Assembly (NCBI RefSeq): GCF_013618865.1
Contig: NZ_JABSOE010000004.1
Location: 1-64,000, forward strand
Origin: Phocaeicola faecicola
Lineage (GTDB): Bacteria; Bacteroidota; Bacteroidia; Bacteroidales; Bacteroidaceae
Direction of reading: 5' to 3'
Length of the DNA stretch: 64,000 bases
Shown: positions 25,187 through 34,934 of the stretch, one piece after another
Layout of the letters: the number at the start of each line of letters is the position of its first letter
Position numbering within the stretch: position 1 is the stretch's first letter
Notes under the pieces: generated by a model
What the model saw: only the letters and a program-made list of their open reading frames with translations
Told to the model about the DNA's origin: nothing
Database searches by the model: none
Position numbers and translations under genes: made by a program

Positions 25187-27460
25187 TTACTTCAGTTCAT
25201 TCAGCCAGGCCGGAACGTAACCCAGCCTCAACTTCAACTGTGCCTCGTACAACGATTCCGGCTCTACCTTGGTTCCGTGACTCTCATCCAGACGGACCTG
25301 CTCCTGTACAAAACGAACCGGTTCGCCGTGGTAGCCCACAATCACCGGTGGCAGGATTTTCCAGTATTTCCATCCCGACCTCCACCAGTCATATTCTCCG
25401 TTGGCCGGTCTGTTTCCGTTGCTGGCGATTTCAGGCTCCCGCTCCGTATGCATGTTCCAGATAACCAGGTCGTTCAGATGATTGGGAACCTGGTCGGCAT
25501 CTCCTCCCTGACGGGACTGATGAAATCCTCCGCTGCACCGGTCAATCAAGGTAGCCCGCGGCTGCGTAGCATGCGCTTCAAAACAAGCATCCAGTCCCCA
25601 TTTCACATTCCAGATAACGGCCCCCATGCTCTGCTTGGAAACTCCACACGCATGATACTGCCCCGCTTCCGGATCAATCCGGCCAGGGTTGGATACCAGC
25701 GGGCCCTGAGTACGGTCGGTAACCGCCCCGATAAATACCCGTGAAGAACCGGCAGAACGCATGGCAGCGTGTCCCCTGTTTCCTGTAATATTCACATCAT
25801 ATGCCGAAACATTGGCCGAACTTATGATGGAAAGCGCCTCGCTTACACTCTCAAAATCCACCCGCCGTATCCAAGAATTCGTGAGCCGTGACATCGAAAT
25901 CGGTTTGTATGCCCCATCATCCCGCCAGTTGCCATGATGCCTGAAATCCGGTTTAGCATATCCTACAAAGGTCAAATCTTCCACACCTACATTCTCATAA
26001 TGAGGGTATTTACAGATCTCCCATCCCCATTTTTTCTCCACTTCGTGCATGATAGGTTCCTTGAACACAAGGGTATTTCCCTTCTTCGCCACTACCTGGT
26101 GAAAGTCGCGCACCTGTACCCCCTCTTTGGCAATGTTTCCCATAGTACTCTCCCAGGCATACGGCTTCAACTCCTGTGCCACCAGTTCGGCATTGTTGTT
26201 TTTCAGGTGCAGGCACACCCAGTCGCCCACCTGAATCAGTTCAGGAGCCGAAACCTCCACGCTGAAGCTTCCTTTCTCTGCGTCGGACACCACATCACAC
26301 AACTTGGAGATTTCCGAATTGTGCTTGATGGACAGCATGTCCGGAGAAGAATACATCACATTCGGATTGGTCGGCAGATTCGGAGTAGCCATAATCAGCC
26401 TTGTCTTTCCCCTGCCGTCTCCCCGGATGACCAAATTACCTCCATGGATAAAGATAGACGAACTGGTATTGTTTCCCTTGGAGTCCAAGTCCGTATTACT
26501 GCTGCCTTCTACCAGGGTATTGTCGGAATCATCGTGCAAGACATAATCTCCTGCCGGGAAATAAATGACGATTTTGGCATTCGGATTTCCCTGATTCTTT
26601 CCGGTAACCGGATCCCTGTTCAGTTTATTCTCCTGCAGCACCTGAATCAAGGTTTCCCTTGCCGACAACTTTCTGCGGTTCATCTCCTCCTGCATATCAA
26701 TCACCTTATAACCTAAGGAAGCCGCCTCGGGAGGAGCTACTTCTCCATGTTTGTAACCCGCATACGAAAAATCCAGCAACACATTATCTTCGGCCTGCAT
26801 CACATATTTTCTCCATGCCAGGGTGGTATTCATGTATTCCGAAATGCCTTGTACCGCATACTCTCCCAACTGCGGATGCAAATTGATTTCTCCGGTCACC
26901 GTGTTCAGTTCAATGTTCCGGTAAAAAGCAAAATCCGCTGCACGCTTTCCGTTCAGGTCGGTAACCGGAGCCTTCGACAACGGTTTCCACTGCAGTCCAT
27001 TGAACGAAACCATCCAGAAAGCCTCTTCCGACAGTTTCAGCTGGGGAGTCATCACTCCCTTGCCCGTTTTCGGCAAAGCAGCAACCGGTTCACCCTTCAG
27101 GTCGGTCAGCGTTTCCCGCTCTCCTTCCAGTGAATAAATCCAATATCCCTGAGCATCGATACCAAACACCGGTATATCCGCCGGGGCTTCCGCTGCAGCA
27201 TATGCGGTTACTGACGACCGGTCGGACAGGACCAGACGGTATTTCTCTCCTTCCTGCAGACAGTCTATCATACTCGACTTTCCGGCGGCCAACTGCTGAT
27301 ATACCTCAATGTTGGCATTATAATCTGCTATACACTGATCAACGGCAATCACCTCTCCCGTTCCCGGATCCGTATTCAAATCTTCTTTTTCGGTGCACGA
27401 TGTGCCTCCCATGAGCAGGAAAAGGCCCATCAGACATCCCAGATAAAATCTCTTACACAT
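25187..27460 (-). CDS. DUF4955 beta-helix protein, candidate polysaccharide lyase (PL29-related)
   Basis: This is a 757-residue lipoprotein. I start it at MCKRF (27458-27460), which gives a clean lipoprotein signal ending GGTSC. The longer frame to 27499 would run into the hairpin at 27484-27523. After a linker and small beta domains, the C-terminal 400 residues are a right-handed beta-helix of DUF4955 type, with segments NRGHAAMRSAGSSRVFIGAV and GLDACFEAHATQPRATLIDR. The same segments occur in the neighbour at 27537. DUF4955 proteins include the PL29 chondroitin/hyaluronan lyase described in B. thetaiotaomicron, so a lyase role is likely but the substrate is not shown by sequence. Confidence 0.75.
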   Translation of the reverse strand: MCKRFYLGCLMGLFLLMGGTSCTEKEDLNTDPGTGEVIAVDQCIADYNANIEVYQQLAAGKSSMIDCLQEGEKYRLVLSDRSSVTAYAAAEAPADIPVFGIDAQGYWIYSLEGERETLTDLKGEPVAALPKTGKGVMTPQLKLSEEAFWMVSFNGLQWKPLSKAPVTDLNGKRAADFAFYRNIELNTVTGEINLHPQLGEYAVQGISEYMNTTLAWRKYVMQAEDNVLLDFSYAGYKHGEVAPPEAASLGYKVIDMQEEMNRRKLSARETLIQVLQENKLNRDPVTGKNQGNPNAKIVIYFPAGDYVLHDDSDNTLVEGSSNTDLDSKGNNTSSSIFIHGGNLVIRGDGRGKTRLIMATPNLPTNPNVMYSSPDMLSIKHNSEISKLCDVVSDAEKGSFSVEVSAPELIQVGDWVCLHLKNNNAELVAQELKPYAWESTMGNIAKEGVQVRDFHQVVAKKGNTLVFKEPIMHEVEKKWGWEICKYPHYENVGVEDLTFVGYAKPDFRHHGNWRDDGAYKPISMSRLTNSWIRRVDFESVSEALSIISSANVSAYDVNITGNRGHAAMRSAGSSRVFIGAVTDRTQGPLVSNPGRIDPEAGQYHACGVSKQSMGAVIWNVKWGLDACFEAHATQPRATLIDRCSGGFHQSRQGGDADQVPNHLNDLVIWNMHTEREPEIASNGNRPANGEYDWWRSGWKYWKILPPVIVGYHGEPVRFVQEQVRLDESHGTKVEPESLYEAQLKLRLGYVPAWLNELK

Positions 27461-27483
27461 ACATTCTTCTGATAAAAACAAAA

Positions 27484-27523
27484 GACTGCTGCAGCACACA
27501 GAAAACCATGCACTGCAGCAGTC
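27484..27523 (-). repeat. 11-bp hairpin between the two lyase-like genes
   Basis: GACTGCTGCAG (27484-27494) pairs with CTGCAGCAGTC (27513-27523). It lies between the stop of the 841-residue gene and the chosen start of the next gene, without a T-tract. It may be an RNA-processing or stability element that sets the relative levels of the two proteins. Confidence 0.55.
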
Positions 27524-27536
27524 CTATCCATAATTT

Positions 27537-30062
27537 TTACTTAAGCGCATTCAACCAGGCAGGCACATATCCCAGACGTTTCCGGAGCTGAGCCTCGTAC
27601 AGTGACTCAGGCGATACCTTGGTACCTGTGCTCTCTTCGTAAGAGAACTGTCCTTCTTCCTGAGCGAAAGAAACCTGCTGTCCATGTACACCCACCAATA
27701 CCGGCGGACAAATCTTCCACCAGATGTTGGATGCATCCCACCACCTGAAGTCAGTAGCCCAATTCTGTCCTTTCTCATCCACCGTACCCGTTACATTCAG
27801 GTTCCAGAGCGTCAGGTCTCCCAGGTGATTGGGTGCCTCTGTTTCTGCACCTCCCGAATGATAGCGAACCAGTCCACCGCGGCAGTTATCAAACAAAGTG
27901 GCACGAGGCTGAGTAGCATGAGATTCAAAACAAGCATCCTGTCCCCATGTACAGTTCCATACCACCGTACCCATACTCGGCTTTGATACCCCGCAGCCAT
28001 GCCACTGACCGTGACCGCGGCTGTCGGAACTTTCATCCATGACCTTGCCGATAAATACACGGCTGGAGCCCTGTGCACGGACTGCCGAATGACCGCGGTT
28101 ACCCTTTATGGTAATGTTGTAAGCCGAACAGTTGGCCGACTCCCCAAAAGTCACCGCCTCACTTACACTTTCGAATGTCACATTACGTACCCACGAATTG
28201 ACCACACGGGCCATCTGCAACGGCATATAACCGCTGTCATACAACCAGGCTTTCGATTCATCCATACCTTCACCGTGGTGATAATAAGGAACGATCGCCT
28301 GTCCCACGAAAGTCAGGTCCTCTACTCCCACATTCTCAAAATATTTATAATCGCGGATGATCCAGCCTCCGTCATAGTCATTGTAGGCCGTATTCACCTC
28401 ATGCATGATCGGTTCATGGAATGTCAACGTATTGCCGCTGACCTCCTTAATCTGGTGGAATTCCATCACATTAATACCCTTGCCGTCTTCATTGCTTCCA
28501 GACAGTCCCGGCTGCTGTGCCACCGACCAGGTACTCTTTTTCTGTGCATACAACGGACCGAGTTCCTCCTTCAGCAATGCGTCGTTGCTGCTGCGCAAAC
28601 GGAGCTGTACCCATTTTCCGGCATACAGACCACTGGTAGAAGAAACCTTGACACTGAAACTGCCCTTAGGAGCATTCTCGGTAACCGTAGCCAGCTGCTT
28701 GGAATTGGAGATATTCGTCGGGCTGTTTGTATGCTTGATTGTCAGCAGAGGAGCCGCCGTAGACTCGCTGGTACCGATCGTATGATTCATGATCAGGCGG
28801 GAGGCCGCACCTTCACCTTTGATTACAAAATTACCTCCGTAAATTTCAGGAAACTTGTCGGACATTCCCTCCGGCTGCAGGTCATAATCACCGGCAGGGA
28901 AATAAATCACGATACGTGCATTCGCATTAGTTGCGCTCGAACTACTGACCCTTACCAGCTTGTTCTCATCCAGAATCTTGATCAAGGCCTCACGGGCAGT
29001 CAGTTTATCCTGCTCCATACGTTCCTTTACATTGATCACCTTATACCCTAAAGCAAAGCCATCCGCCAGGACACTTTCCCCATGATTATATCCAGCATAA
29101 GAATAGTCCAGGAGCACGTTTTTTTCGTTATGAAGCAAAAAATTCTGCCATGCAATGGCAGAATTTTCATCACTAGTTGTTGTTAATAATTTTACAGGTA
29201 CTTGCACAACGCGGCAATATCCTTCCTTAGAGAATATCTTCAGAATAATATGATCTTCATATTCCTTACCCTGAACATTGCGTGAAGGAGCCGTAACAAT
29301 CAGCTTCTCCTCTTCCAGACGTACACCCCAGGTATTAGTTTCAATCACCACCTGGTCTACACCCTTCTGTGCGACCGCAAATTCTTTCTTTTCACTCAGG
29401 AAGAACGCTACAGGACCTTCTCCATATTCCACTTTCAGTTCCAGACCACCGTACAGAGAGATTTCCTTGCTCATTTCCTCCTCGCCGTTCATCCATGTAA
29501 ACGTCAGTGAAGATCCGTCCTCAGCCACCTTTACACCGGTAAAGATAGAGACACCGGCACTTCCTTTGCCCGGATCGGCAGGACCGATGTTGCCAATCCA
29601 AGTCTTGCCACCGTCCAGAGAGTATTCCCACATACCCTGTTCATTCACCTGCATGGTAGGAGTCACTCCCTCTTCACCGAGCGCAGGAGCCTGCTCACCG
29701 TCCGGTCCGAGCAGCGGATACATCTCACCGTCCTTCGAATAATACCATCCGTCTTCCCCGATAGACAGAAGCGGCAATTCTTCGGCAGGGCGTCCGCTGT
29801 GCACCGTAAACGAGTTACCGTTGCTCAGTTCCACTGTATAATCTCCGTTCTCAGCCATTTGGTAACCCATGATGAGAATCGTATTGTTCAACATACCCTG
29901 GAAATCCGCGATTTCCTCGTTCATCTGCGGCAGCATCTTTTCGAGCTGGTCCAGACGAGCGTTCAAGTCATCAATATCCTTGCGGATATCGTCTCTCTTA
30001 TCGCACGAATGAAGTGCGATAAGAGAAAATATACCTAAAAATAAATATATCAGTTTCTTCAT
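27537..30062 (-). CDS. DUF4988/DUF4955 beta-helix lipoprotein, candidate polysaccharide lyase (PL29-like)
   Basis: The 841-residue lipoprotein (signal ends HSC) has a coiled-coil segment (about 22-60, DIDDLNARLDQLEKML) and DUF4988-like beta repeats around a Gly-Asn-rich region to about 250. A BACON-like part follows, and then a C-terminal beta-helix of DUF4955 type from about 390. It shares NRGHSAVRAQGSSRVFIG and GQDACFESHATQPRATLFD with the protein at 25187. The combination recalls the PL29 glycosaminoglycan lyase of B. thetaiotaomicron (BT_3328). Surface display by the lipid anchor would let it cut polysaccharide before uptake by SusCD. Substrate is inferred from family only. Confidence 0.75.
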   Translation of the reverse strand: MKKLIYLFLGIFSLIALHSCDKRDDIRKDIDDLNARLDQLEKMLPQMNEEIADFQGMLNNTILIMGYQMAENGDYTVELSNGNSFTVHSGRPAEELPLLSIGEDGWYYSKDGEMYPLLGPDGEQAPALGEEGVTPTMQVNEQGMWEYSLDGGKTWIGNIGPADPGKGSAGVSIFTGVKVAEDGSSLTFTWMNGEEEMSKEISLYGGLELKVEYGEGPVAFFLSEKKEFAVAQKGVDQVVIETNTWGVRLEEEKLIVTAPSRNVQGKEYEDHIILKIFSKEGYCRVVQVPVKLLTTTSDENSAIAWQNFLLHNEKNVLLDYSYAGYNHGESVLADGFALGYKVINVKERMEQDKLTAREALIKILDENKLVRVSSSSATNANARIVIYFPAGDYDLQPEGMSDKFPEIYGGNFVIKGEGAASRLIMNHTIGTSESTAAPLLTIKHTNSPTNISNSKQLATVTENAPKGSFSVKVSSTSGLYAGKWVQLRLRSSNDALLKEELGPLYAQKKSTWSVAQQPGLSGSNEDGKGINVMEFHQIKEVSGNTLTFHEPIMHEVNTAYNDYDGGWIIRDYKYFENVGVEDLTFVGQAIVPYYHHGEGMDESKAWLYDSGYMPLQMARVVNSWVRNVTFESVSEAVTFGESANCSAYNITIKGNRGHSAVRAQGSSRVFIGKVMDESSDSRGHGQWHGCGVSKPSMGTVVWNCTWGQDACFESHATQPRATLFDNCRGGLVRYHSGGAETEAPNHLGDLTLWNLNVTGTVDEKGQNWATDFRWWDASNIWWKICPPVLVGVHGQQVSFAQEEGQFSYEESTGTKVSPESLYEAQLRKRLGYVPAWLNALK

Positions 30063-30074
30063 AGTCCAAGGTGT

Positions 30075-32003
30075 TTATTCAAATTTTGCACCGTATTCAG
30101 CATAAGTTGCATTCGGAACGAAAGCACCGGAAGCCAAGTCGAATGTACCACCTTCAAACGGATTGGCACTGATCCGTTCTATTTCCTGAGCACCGTCGAA
30201 TCCGTTCTTAATACCACCATAGAATGCCTGCCAGTTGTTGGCATCAGTACGGTATACAATGTTCTTGTCACAAACTGATCCCGACGGTTTCTGACTATCG
30301 AGCAGACGGAAGATACCTCCATTGGCAGCCAGATCCGCATCGAAGTAGAAGAGGTTGTACTGAACAACTGCATCCGACAGCGTGTTGGCGTATACCATAA
30401 AGCTTGTTTCACTGGCAACGTTTACAAATGTATTGTGTTCCAATACGAAGTTGGTAATACCAGCCTTTGTACCGTTGAAGAGTTTGAACTTAGTCAGCAG
30501 CTGAGAAGCAGTCTTGCTGTAGAATACATTGTTCTTAAATACCATCTTCTGGTAAATTGCAGTGCTGGAACCCAGACTGATCAGATACTGCTGCTGTGTA
30601 CCTGCCGGCAAACCGAACGCACAGTTTTCAAAGCACAGTTCTGCAAAACTTCTGGAAGATGTAGAAATGTAAGTCAACGGCTGAGCAGAAGGAATTGTAA
30701 AGTCACAATCATAGAACTTCGCAAACTTATAAGCCGAATTACCGTTCTGTGCAAGCAAATATGTAGTACCCTTGTCACCCGTTACATTAGTTGCATCAAT
30801 TTCCAGGTTAGCACAGAAGAGGAATCCATTGTTGTCATCCGCATCCGAAACCTTCATCTGCTTGCTGGCAGCAATCTTACTCTTTACAGAAGAATTGTTA
30901 CCGATCAATACCAATGTATTGAAGTTCACAGTTGAAGTCCAGTTTACAGTCACAGACGGATCGATGAAGTAAACACCATTATCTTTGAATTCAAAATCAG
31001 CCTTGTCTACCAAAGTAGCTTCACCAAATTTCTCCTTGCTGATTTCCTGTCCGCCGATAGTCAATACCTGACCCGCATCGTACAGTGACTTATAGCTTGC
31101 CACTACATTCTTGGCCTGTACCTTGATCTTATCAATCGCCCAGTTCACACCTTTATTCACCTGCAGTACCAGTTCAGTAGAGTTGTCGGCAGTAGCACGA
31201 CTTGCTGCAGCCATTGCAGGAGCAGTCACCGTCAGCACAGCCTTACCGTCTTTCACCTCGCTCAAAGAAGCAGACCAGCCTCCGGCAGGAACTGTTACAA
31301 AATAGTTTTCTCCGGTAATCTTCACTTCTGTAGTAGCAACGGTATTGTAACCCAAAGTCCATACATCATTGCTGTATCCTTCTGTCGGATCAACAATTTC
31401 AGCAACCAGATCGGCTACGATAGGCAAAGAATATTTCTGCCCGTCGTGAAGTGTCACTACCAGCATGTCTCCTTCTACCTGTACATCCTTAAAGAATGCA
31501 TCCGATACATTTACATTACCGTCGGTAGTAGCCGGAACGCGGTTACCCGATGCATCCAATACATACTCATAAGTAGCTCCATCGTCGTAGCTCACCTGCC
31601 AATACTTGTCGGCACTGATGTTAAACTTCGGAGTCATACCCTGACTACCGGTTGCCTGACCGATAACCTGACCATTCAATACCCATTCACCTTTCTCATT
31701 GATGGAAATCTCAGGCATGACAATCTGACCTTCACTACCCTGGTTCAATGAGATAGTTTCTCCATTACTCAGTTTCAACGTATAATTACCCTGTTCGTCC
31801 ACCGAATATTCCAAGATGGTGGTAGAAGCATCCAGAATCACACGGATAGCATTCAGGTTTTCGTTAAGAAGACTTACCTGTGCTTCCAGATTGGCAACAC
31901 GATCCTTCAGATTATCAATATCCTTTTCCAGATCATCCGTTTTACATCCTACCAACGCAAACAGCATCAGCAAGAAAGGCAATAAAGACTTTAATTTTTT
32001 CAT
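30075..32003 (-). CDS. Surface lipoprotein with DUF4988, DUF4957 and DUF5123-like parts
   Basis: The 642-residue lipoprotein (signal ends LVGC) starts with a coiled coil (LEKDIDNLKDRVANLEAQV) and a DUF4988-like unit repeated in its neighbour (EYSVDEQGNYTLKLSNGETI). Middle beta-sandwich domains follow, then a C-terminal beta-helix-like half with many Phe/Asn strands ending in short turns, as in DUF4957/DUF5123 proteins. Such proteins are surface glycan-binding proteins of PULs. It is encoded 12 bases upstream of the 841-residue gene and 20 bases downstream of the DUF5017-like gene. Confidence 0.7.
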   Translation of the reverse strand: MKKLKSLLPFLLMLFALVGCKTDDLEKDIDNLKDRVANLEAQVSLLNENLNAIRVILDASTTILEYSVDEQGNYTLKLSNGETISLNQGSEGQIVMPEISINEKGEWVLNGQVIGQATGSQGMTPKFNISADKYWQVSYDDGATYEYVLDASGNRVPATTDGNVNVSDAFFKDVQVEGDMLVVTLHDGQKYSLPIVADLVAEIVDPTEGYSNDVWTLGYNTVATTEVKITGENYFVTVPAGGWSASLSEVKDGKAVLTVTAPAMAAASRATADNSTELVLQVNKGVNWAIDKIKVQAKNVVASYKSLYDAGQVLTIGGQEISKEKFGEATLVDKADFEFKDNGVYFIDPSVTVNWTSTVNFNTLVLIGNNSSVKSKIAASKQMKVSDADDNNGFLFCANLEIDATNVTGDKGTTYLLAQNGNSAYKFAKFYDCDFTIPSAQPLTYISTSSRSFAELCFENCAFGLPAGTQQQYLISLGSSTAIYQKMVFKNNVFYSKTASQLLTKFKLFNGTKAGITNFVLEHNTFVNVASETSFMVYANTLSDAVVQYNLFYFDADLAANGGIFRLLDSQKPSGSVCDKNIVYRTDANNWQAFYGGIKNGFDGAQEIERISANPFEGGTFDLASGAFVPNATYAEYGAKFE

Positions 32004-32023
32004 ACGATTATTCGGGTATTAAA

Positions 32024-33073
32024 TTATTTAACGTTAATAATGATGTTGCATACTTTAGCCTCTTCATGCTGGAAATTACCGTTGGTCAGCACGAAAGTAG
32101 CAGTATAAGTTCCTACCTGAGTGTAGGTATGTTCGTAATAATCTACCATGGTAGCCATGTTCTTCACACTGACTCCGGCATCCGGTTCACAAGAGTTCAC
32201 TACCAGATAATCAGAAACCAGCCAGCTGTATGTCTTCGACTTGTCGGCTGAAGCACTGTTGATCCACAACTTATAGTTGGCCACCTGATCCATACGCCAC
32301 AACCCCGAAGCACCGTTGTTTACGGTAGCATACTGCAGCACATCCAGGTTCTCCTGTGCCTTAGCCTTCAAATCAGCCGGCAGGTCATCAATCTGTGCCT
32401 TGGTACGGTCGGCATAACTCATGTTGATAGGTGTAAACCCGAATTCATCTGCTCCCACTGTCACAGTCTCACCATTCTTCATCTTATTGGTGATTTTCAT
32501 ATCGTTGAATGTGATACGCGACTGAGTTGCGGTTCTGTCTATACCTTCATAACGGACAGCCAGTGTCAGGTTCTTGCCGAAATGAGGCTTCATGTCGATG
32601 GTAAAGGAAGCCGTACCTCCCGACTTCTGAGGCAGCTCCTCAAGAGGCACCATGTCCGTCCAGTTGCTTTCCTCCACCAGCAATGAGTCGGCCTTGAAGT
32701 TATCTTTATACAATCCGGTAAACTCATCGGAATAATAGAAATGGAAAATTCCGGCCGGGTTACCATACTCTGCCAATACCGAGAACGAAAGTTCAGAAGA
32801 CTCAATCTGTTCCATATCAATCAGCGTACGGTTACGATATACATACCGGTGTCCGGTCTCACCGCTAAAGAAAGTCACATAATCCGGATTACCATTGATA
32901 TTAAACCGGATCGGAGTATTCTTGGAAACCGTAATAATCTGTCCGTCAGAAACCACCTGGTCATTCAGTTCCACGAAGATATCCGCATCGTCCAACCCCT
33001 GTTCCAGTGCCTTGTCGCATGCGCTCAATCCTACGGCCAGCAAGCCCAGAGAAAATAATTTATATAATTTCAT
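32024..33073 (-). CDS. DUF5017-like surface lipoprotein (SusE/F position)
   Basis: The 349-residue lipoprotein (signal ends LSAC) has an N-terminal Ig/PKD-like beta domain and a C-terminal part matching the DUF5017 type, with YSWLVSDYLVVNSC and the closing strand TYTATFVLTNGNF. Proteins in this place, directly after susD, usually bind the glycan at the cell surface. There is no catalytic signature. The gene follows susD by 34 bases. Confidence 0.72.
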   Translation of the reverse strand: MKLYKLFSLGLLAVGLSACDKALEQGLDDADIFVELNDQVVSDGQIITVSKNTPIRFNINGNPDYVTFFSGETGHRYVYRNRTLIDMEQIESSELSFSVLAEYGNPAGIFHFYYSDEFTGLYKDNFKADSLLVEESNWTDMVPLEELPQKSGGTASFTIDMKPHFGKNLTLAVRYEGIDRTATQSRITFNDMKITNKMKNGETVTVGADEFGFTPINMSYADRTKAQIDDLPADLKAKAQENLDVLQYATVNNGASGLWRMDQVANYKLWINSASADKSKTYSWLVSDYLVVNSCEPDAGVSVKNMATMVDYYEHTYTQVGTYTATFVLTNGNFQHEEAKVCNIIINVK

Positions 33074-33107
33074 TGACTTAGTACATTAAAGTGATACAAT
33101 ACGTTTT

Positions 33108-34901
33108 TTACCATCCCGGGTTGTTCTGTGTGATGGCCTTGTTTACAGCCATTTCAGCTTCAGGAATCGGGAAATAGTTATAAGCTTCCGAAATACGGAA
33201 ATAGTTGTGCACATTGACAGGTCCCTGCTTCCAGCCACTGTTCACACCGTTTGTAGCCTCCTCAGCCAACGGATTCATGCTGGAAACCAGTTCTCCCCAA
33301 CGGATCAGATCGAAGTGACGAGTATATTCGAAGCACAACTCACGGGCACGCTCGTCCTTCACTGCCTTCAGGAACTGTCCCTTTGACATCTTCGGCAGAG
33401 CCTCCTTCAATCCGGCACGTTCACGCACTGCATACAAGGCAGCTTCTGCATCTGCAGTCGGACCATTGTTCACTTCATTCTCAGCCTCGGCCAACATCAG
33501 CAGCACATCCGAGTAGCGCAAAGCCGGGAAGTTGATGGCAGTACTGTTCTTGTCTTTCTTGTCGGCTTCATATTCACGACGGAACTTCGAACAAGCTCTC
33601 GCATAGTCAACCTGCTTGGCAGTAGTCAGCACGTCCTTGCTTCCATAGCTGTAAGAACGGCCCTTGTCATTGGCCAGCACATAATCCAGTCCAGCCTGTT
33701 CGTAGAACTCACGACCGGTAACACCAGTGTTCTTACCTCCGTCTTCCACATATTTGAACGGAGCAATGTTCCAGTAATAACGGGCATCTTTTTCACGCAA
33801 TGCCTTTGCAGCCTCATCAGCCGGATCAGCCAGTTCCGGAGCATTGATGTCCGTACCATACAGCTTATACAGCTTCGGAGTTGCAAAAATGAACTCATAG
33901 CCGAATCCAGGGTCAGCCGATCCGGTAACCGTACTCTTGGAAGACATGTCAGGAGCAGCCAGACCGATAATATTACCGATACGTCCTTCTGCCTTCACAT
34001 CCGATGTATTGTTTCCGGCAAATTCAATTTCCCAGATACTTTCGGTAGCTGTAGAATTGTAACGGTCTGCACACAGGTCGATAAAGAAATCCCAGTAATC
34101 CTTTGCCAGGGTATGCTTTCCAAGTTCTACCACTTTCTTGGCATACTTTGCAGCCTGTTCGTAATAAGTCTTTGTCTCATCCGCATTCGCAGCACGTCCC
34201 TCACGATGGAACTCTCCGGCACGGAACAAGTATACACGAGCCAGAATACCCCATGCAGCCGATTTCGAAATACGTCCCGGCTGATAATTCAATTCAGACG
34301 CAGTCAGCAGTCCGCCGGTTGTCTCATTCGAAATCTCATCCATTTCCGAAACAATGAAATCATAGATCTTCTGCTTGTCTACACGAGGAGCATCCAATCC
34401 TACGACATCACTGGTCGAAGAAGTACGGAAAGGCACATCTCCCCAGCACTGAACCAGGTTAAAATAATAGAACGCACGCAAGAAACGAGCCTCGGCCGTA
34501 TACTGCGCCTTCAGTTTCGCATCAATCTTCGATACACGGTCAATATTTTCCAAGAAGATATTGGCACGGTTGATACCCGAATACAACGTATACCAGAATC
34601 CCGTTACAGCCGCATCACTCGAAGTTGCGTTGTTACAGATCAGTCCGGTTGAGTTCGGTGAACGGTTGGTACCTCCATAGTGTTCCAGGTCATCACCCCC
34701 CACCAGGTACAAATAATCGGCACCATAGAAGGTAGACTGTCCCAAAGCCGCGTACACTCCTGTCAGGAACGAATTAGCTTCCTCAGGAGTATTAAAATAG
34801 TTGTCGATAACCAGCTTGCCCGGTTCCTTGTCCAGGAAGTTACAAGAACTTACCGCACCCCCGAGCAAAATAGATAAAATTGTATATTTCAATGCTTTCA
34901 T
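33108..34901 (-). CDS. SusD-family nutrient-binding lipoprotein
   Basis: The 597-residue lipoprotein (signal ends VSSC followed by NFLDKEP) has the SusD N-terminal segment (SFLTGVYAAL), TPR-like helices with EARFLRAFYYFNLVQCWGDVP, and the C-terminal SusD/RagB part containing LRYSDVLLMLAEAENEVN and a RARELCFEYTRHFDLIRWGEL-type region. It forms the lid over the SusC transporter and binds oligosaccharide. Its gene is 33 bases downstream of susC. Confidence 0.95.
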   Translation of the reverse strand: MKALKYTILSILLGGAVSSCNFLDKEPGKLVIDNYFNTPEEANSFLTGVYAALGQSTFYGADYLYLVGGDDLEHYGGTNRSPNSTGLICNNATSSDAAVTGFWYTLYSGINRANIFLENIDRVSKIDAKLKAQYTAEARFLRAFYYFNLVQCWGDVPFRTSSTSDVVGLDAPRVDKQKIYDFIVSEMDEISNETTGGLLTASELNYQPGRISKSAAWGILARVYLFRAGEFHREGRAANADETKTYYEQAAKYAKKVVELGKHTLAKDYWDFFIDLCADRYNSTATESIWEIEFAGNNTSDVKAEGRIGNIIGLAAPDMSSKSTVTGSADPGFGYEFIFATPKLYKLYGTDINAPELADPADEAAKALREKDARYYWNIAPFKYVEDGGKNTGVTGREFYEQAGLDYVLANDKGRSYSYGSKDVLTTAKQVDYARACSKFRREYEADKKDKNSTAINFPALRYSDVLLMLAEAENEVNNGPTADAEAALYAVRERAGLKEALPKMSKGQFLKAVKDERARELCFEYTRHFDLIRWGELVSSMNPLAEEATNGVNSGWKQGPVNVHNYFRISEAYNYFPIPEAEMAVNKAITQNNPGW

Positions 34902-34934
34902 AATTGTCAGTTAGTTGAATATTGGTTAATCAGA

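Noticed and set aside
27999-29051. Long plus-strand frame of 350 codons
   Set aside because: It lies wholly inside the 841-residue lyase-like gene on the other strand. The protein is rich in His, Arg, Thr and Ile with no domain pattern, as expected for an antisense shadow.
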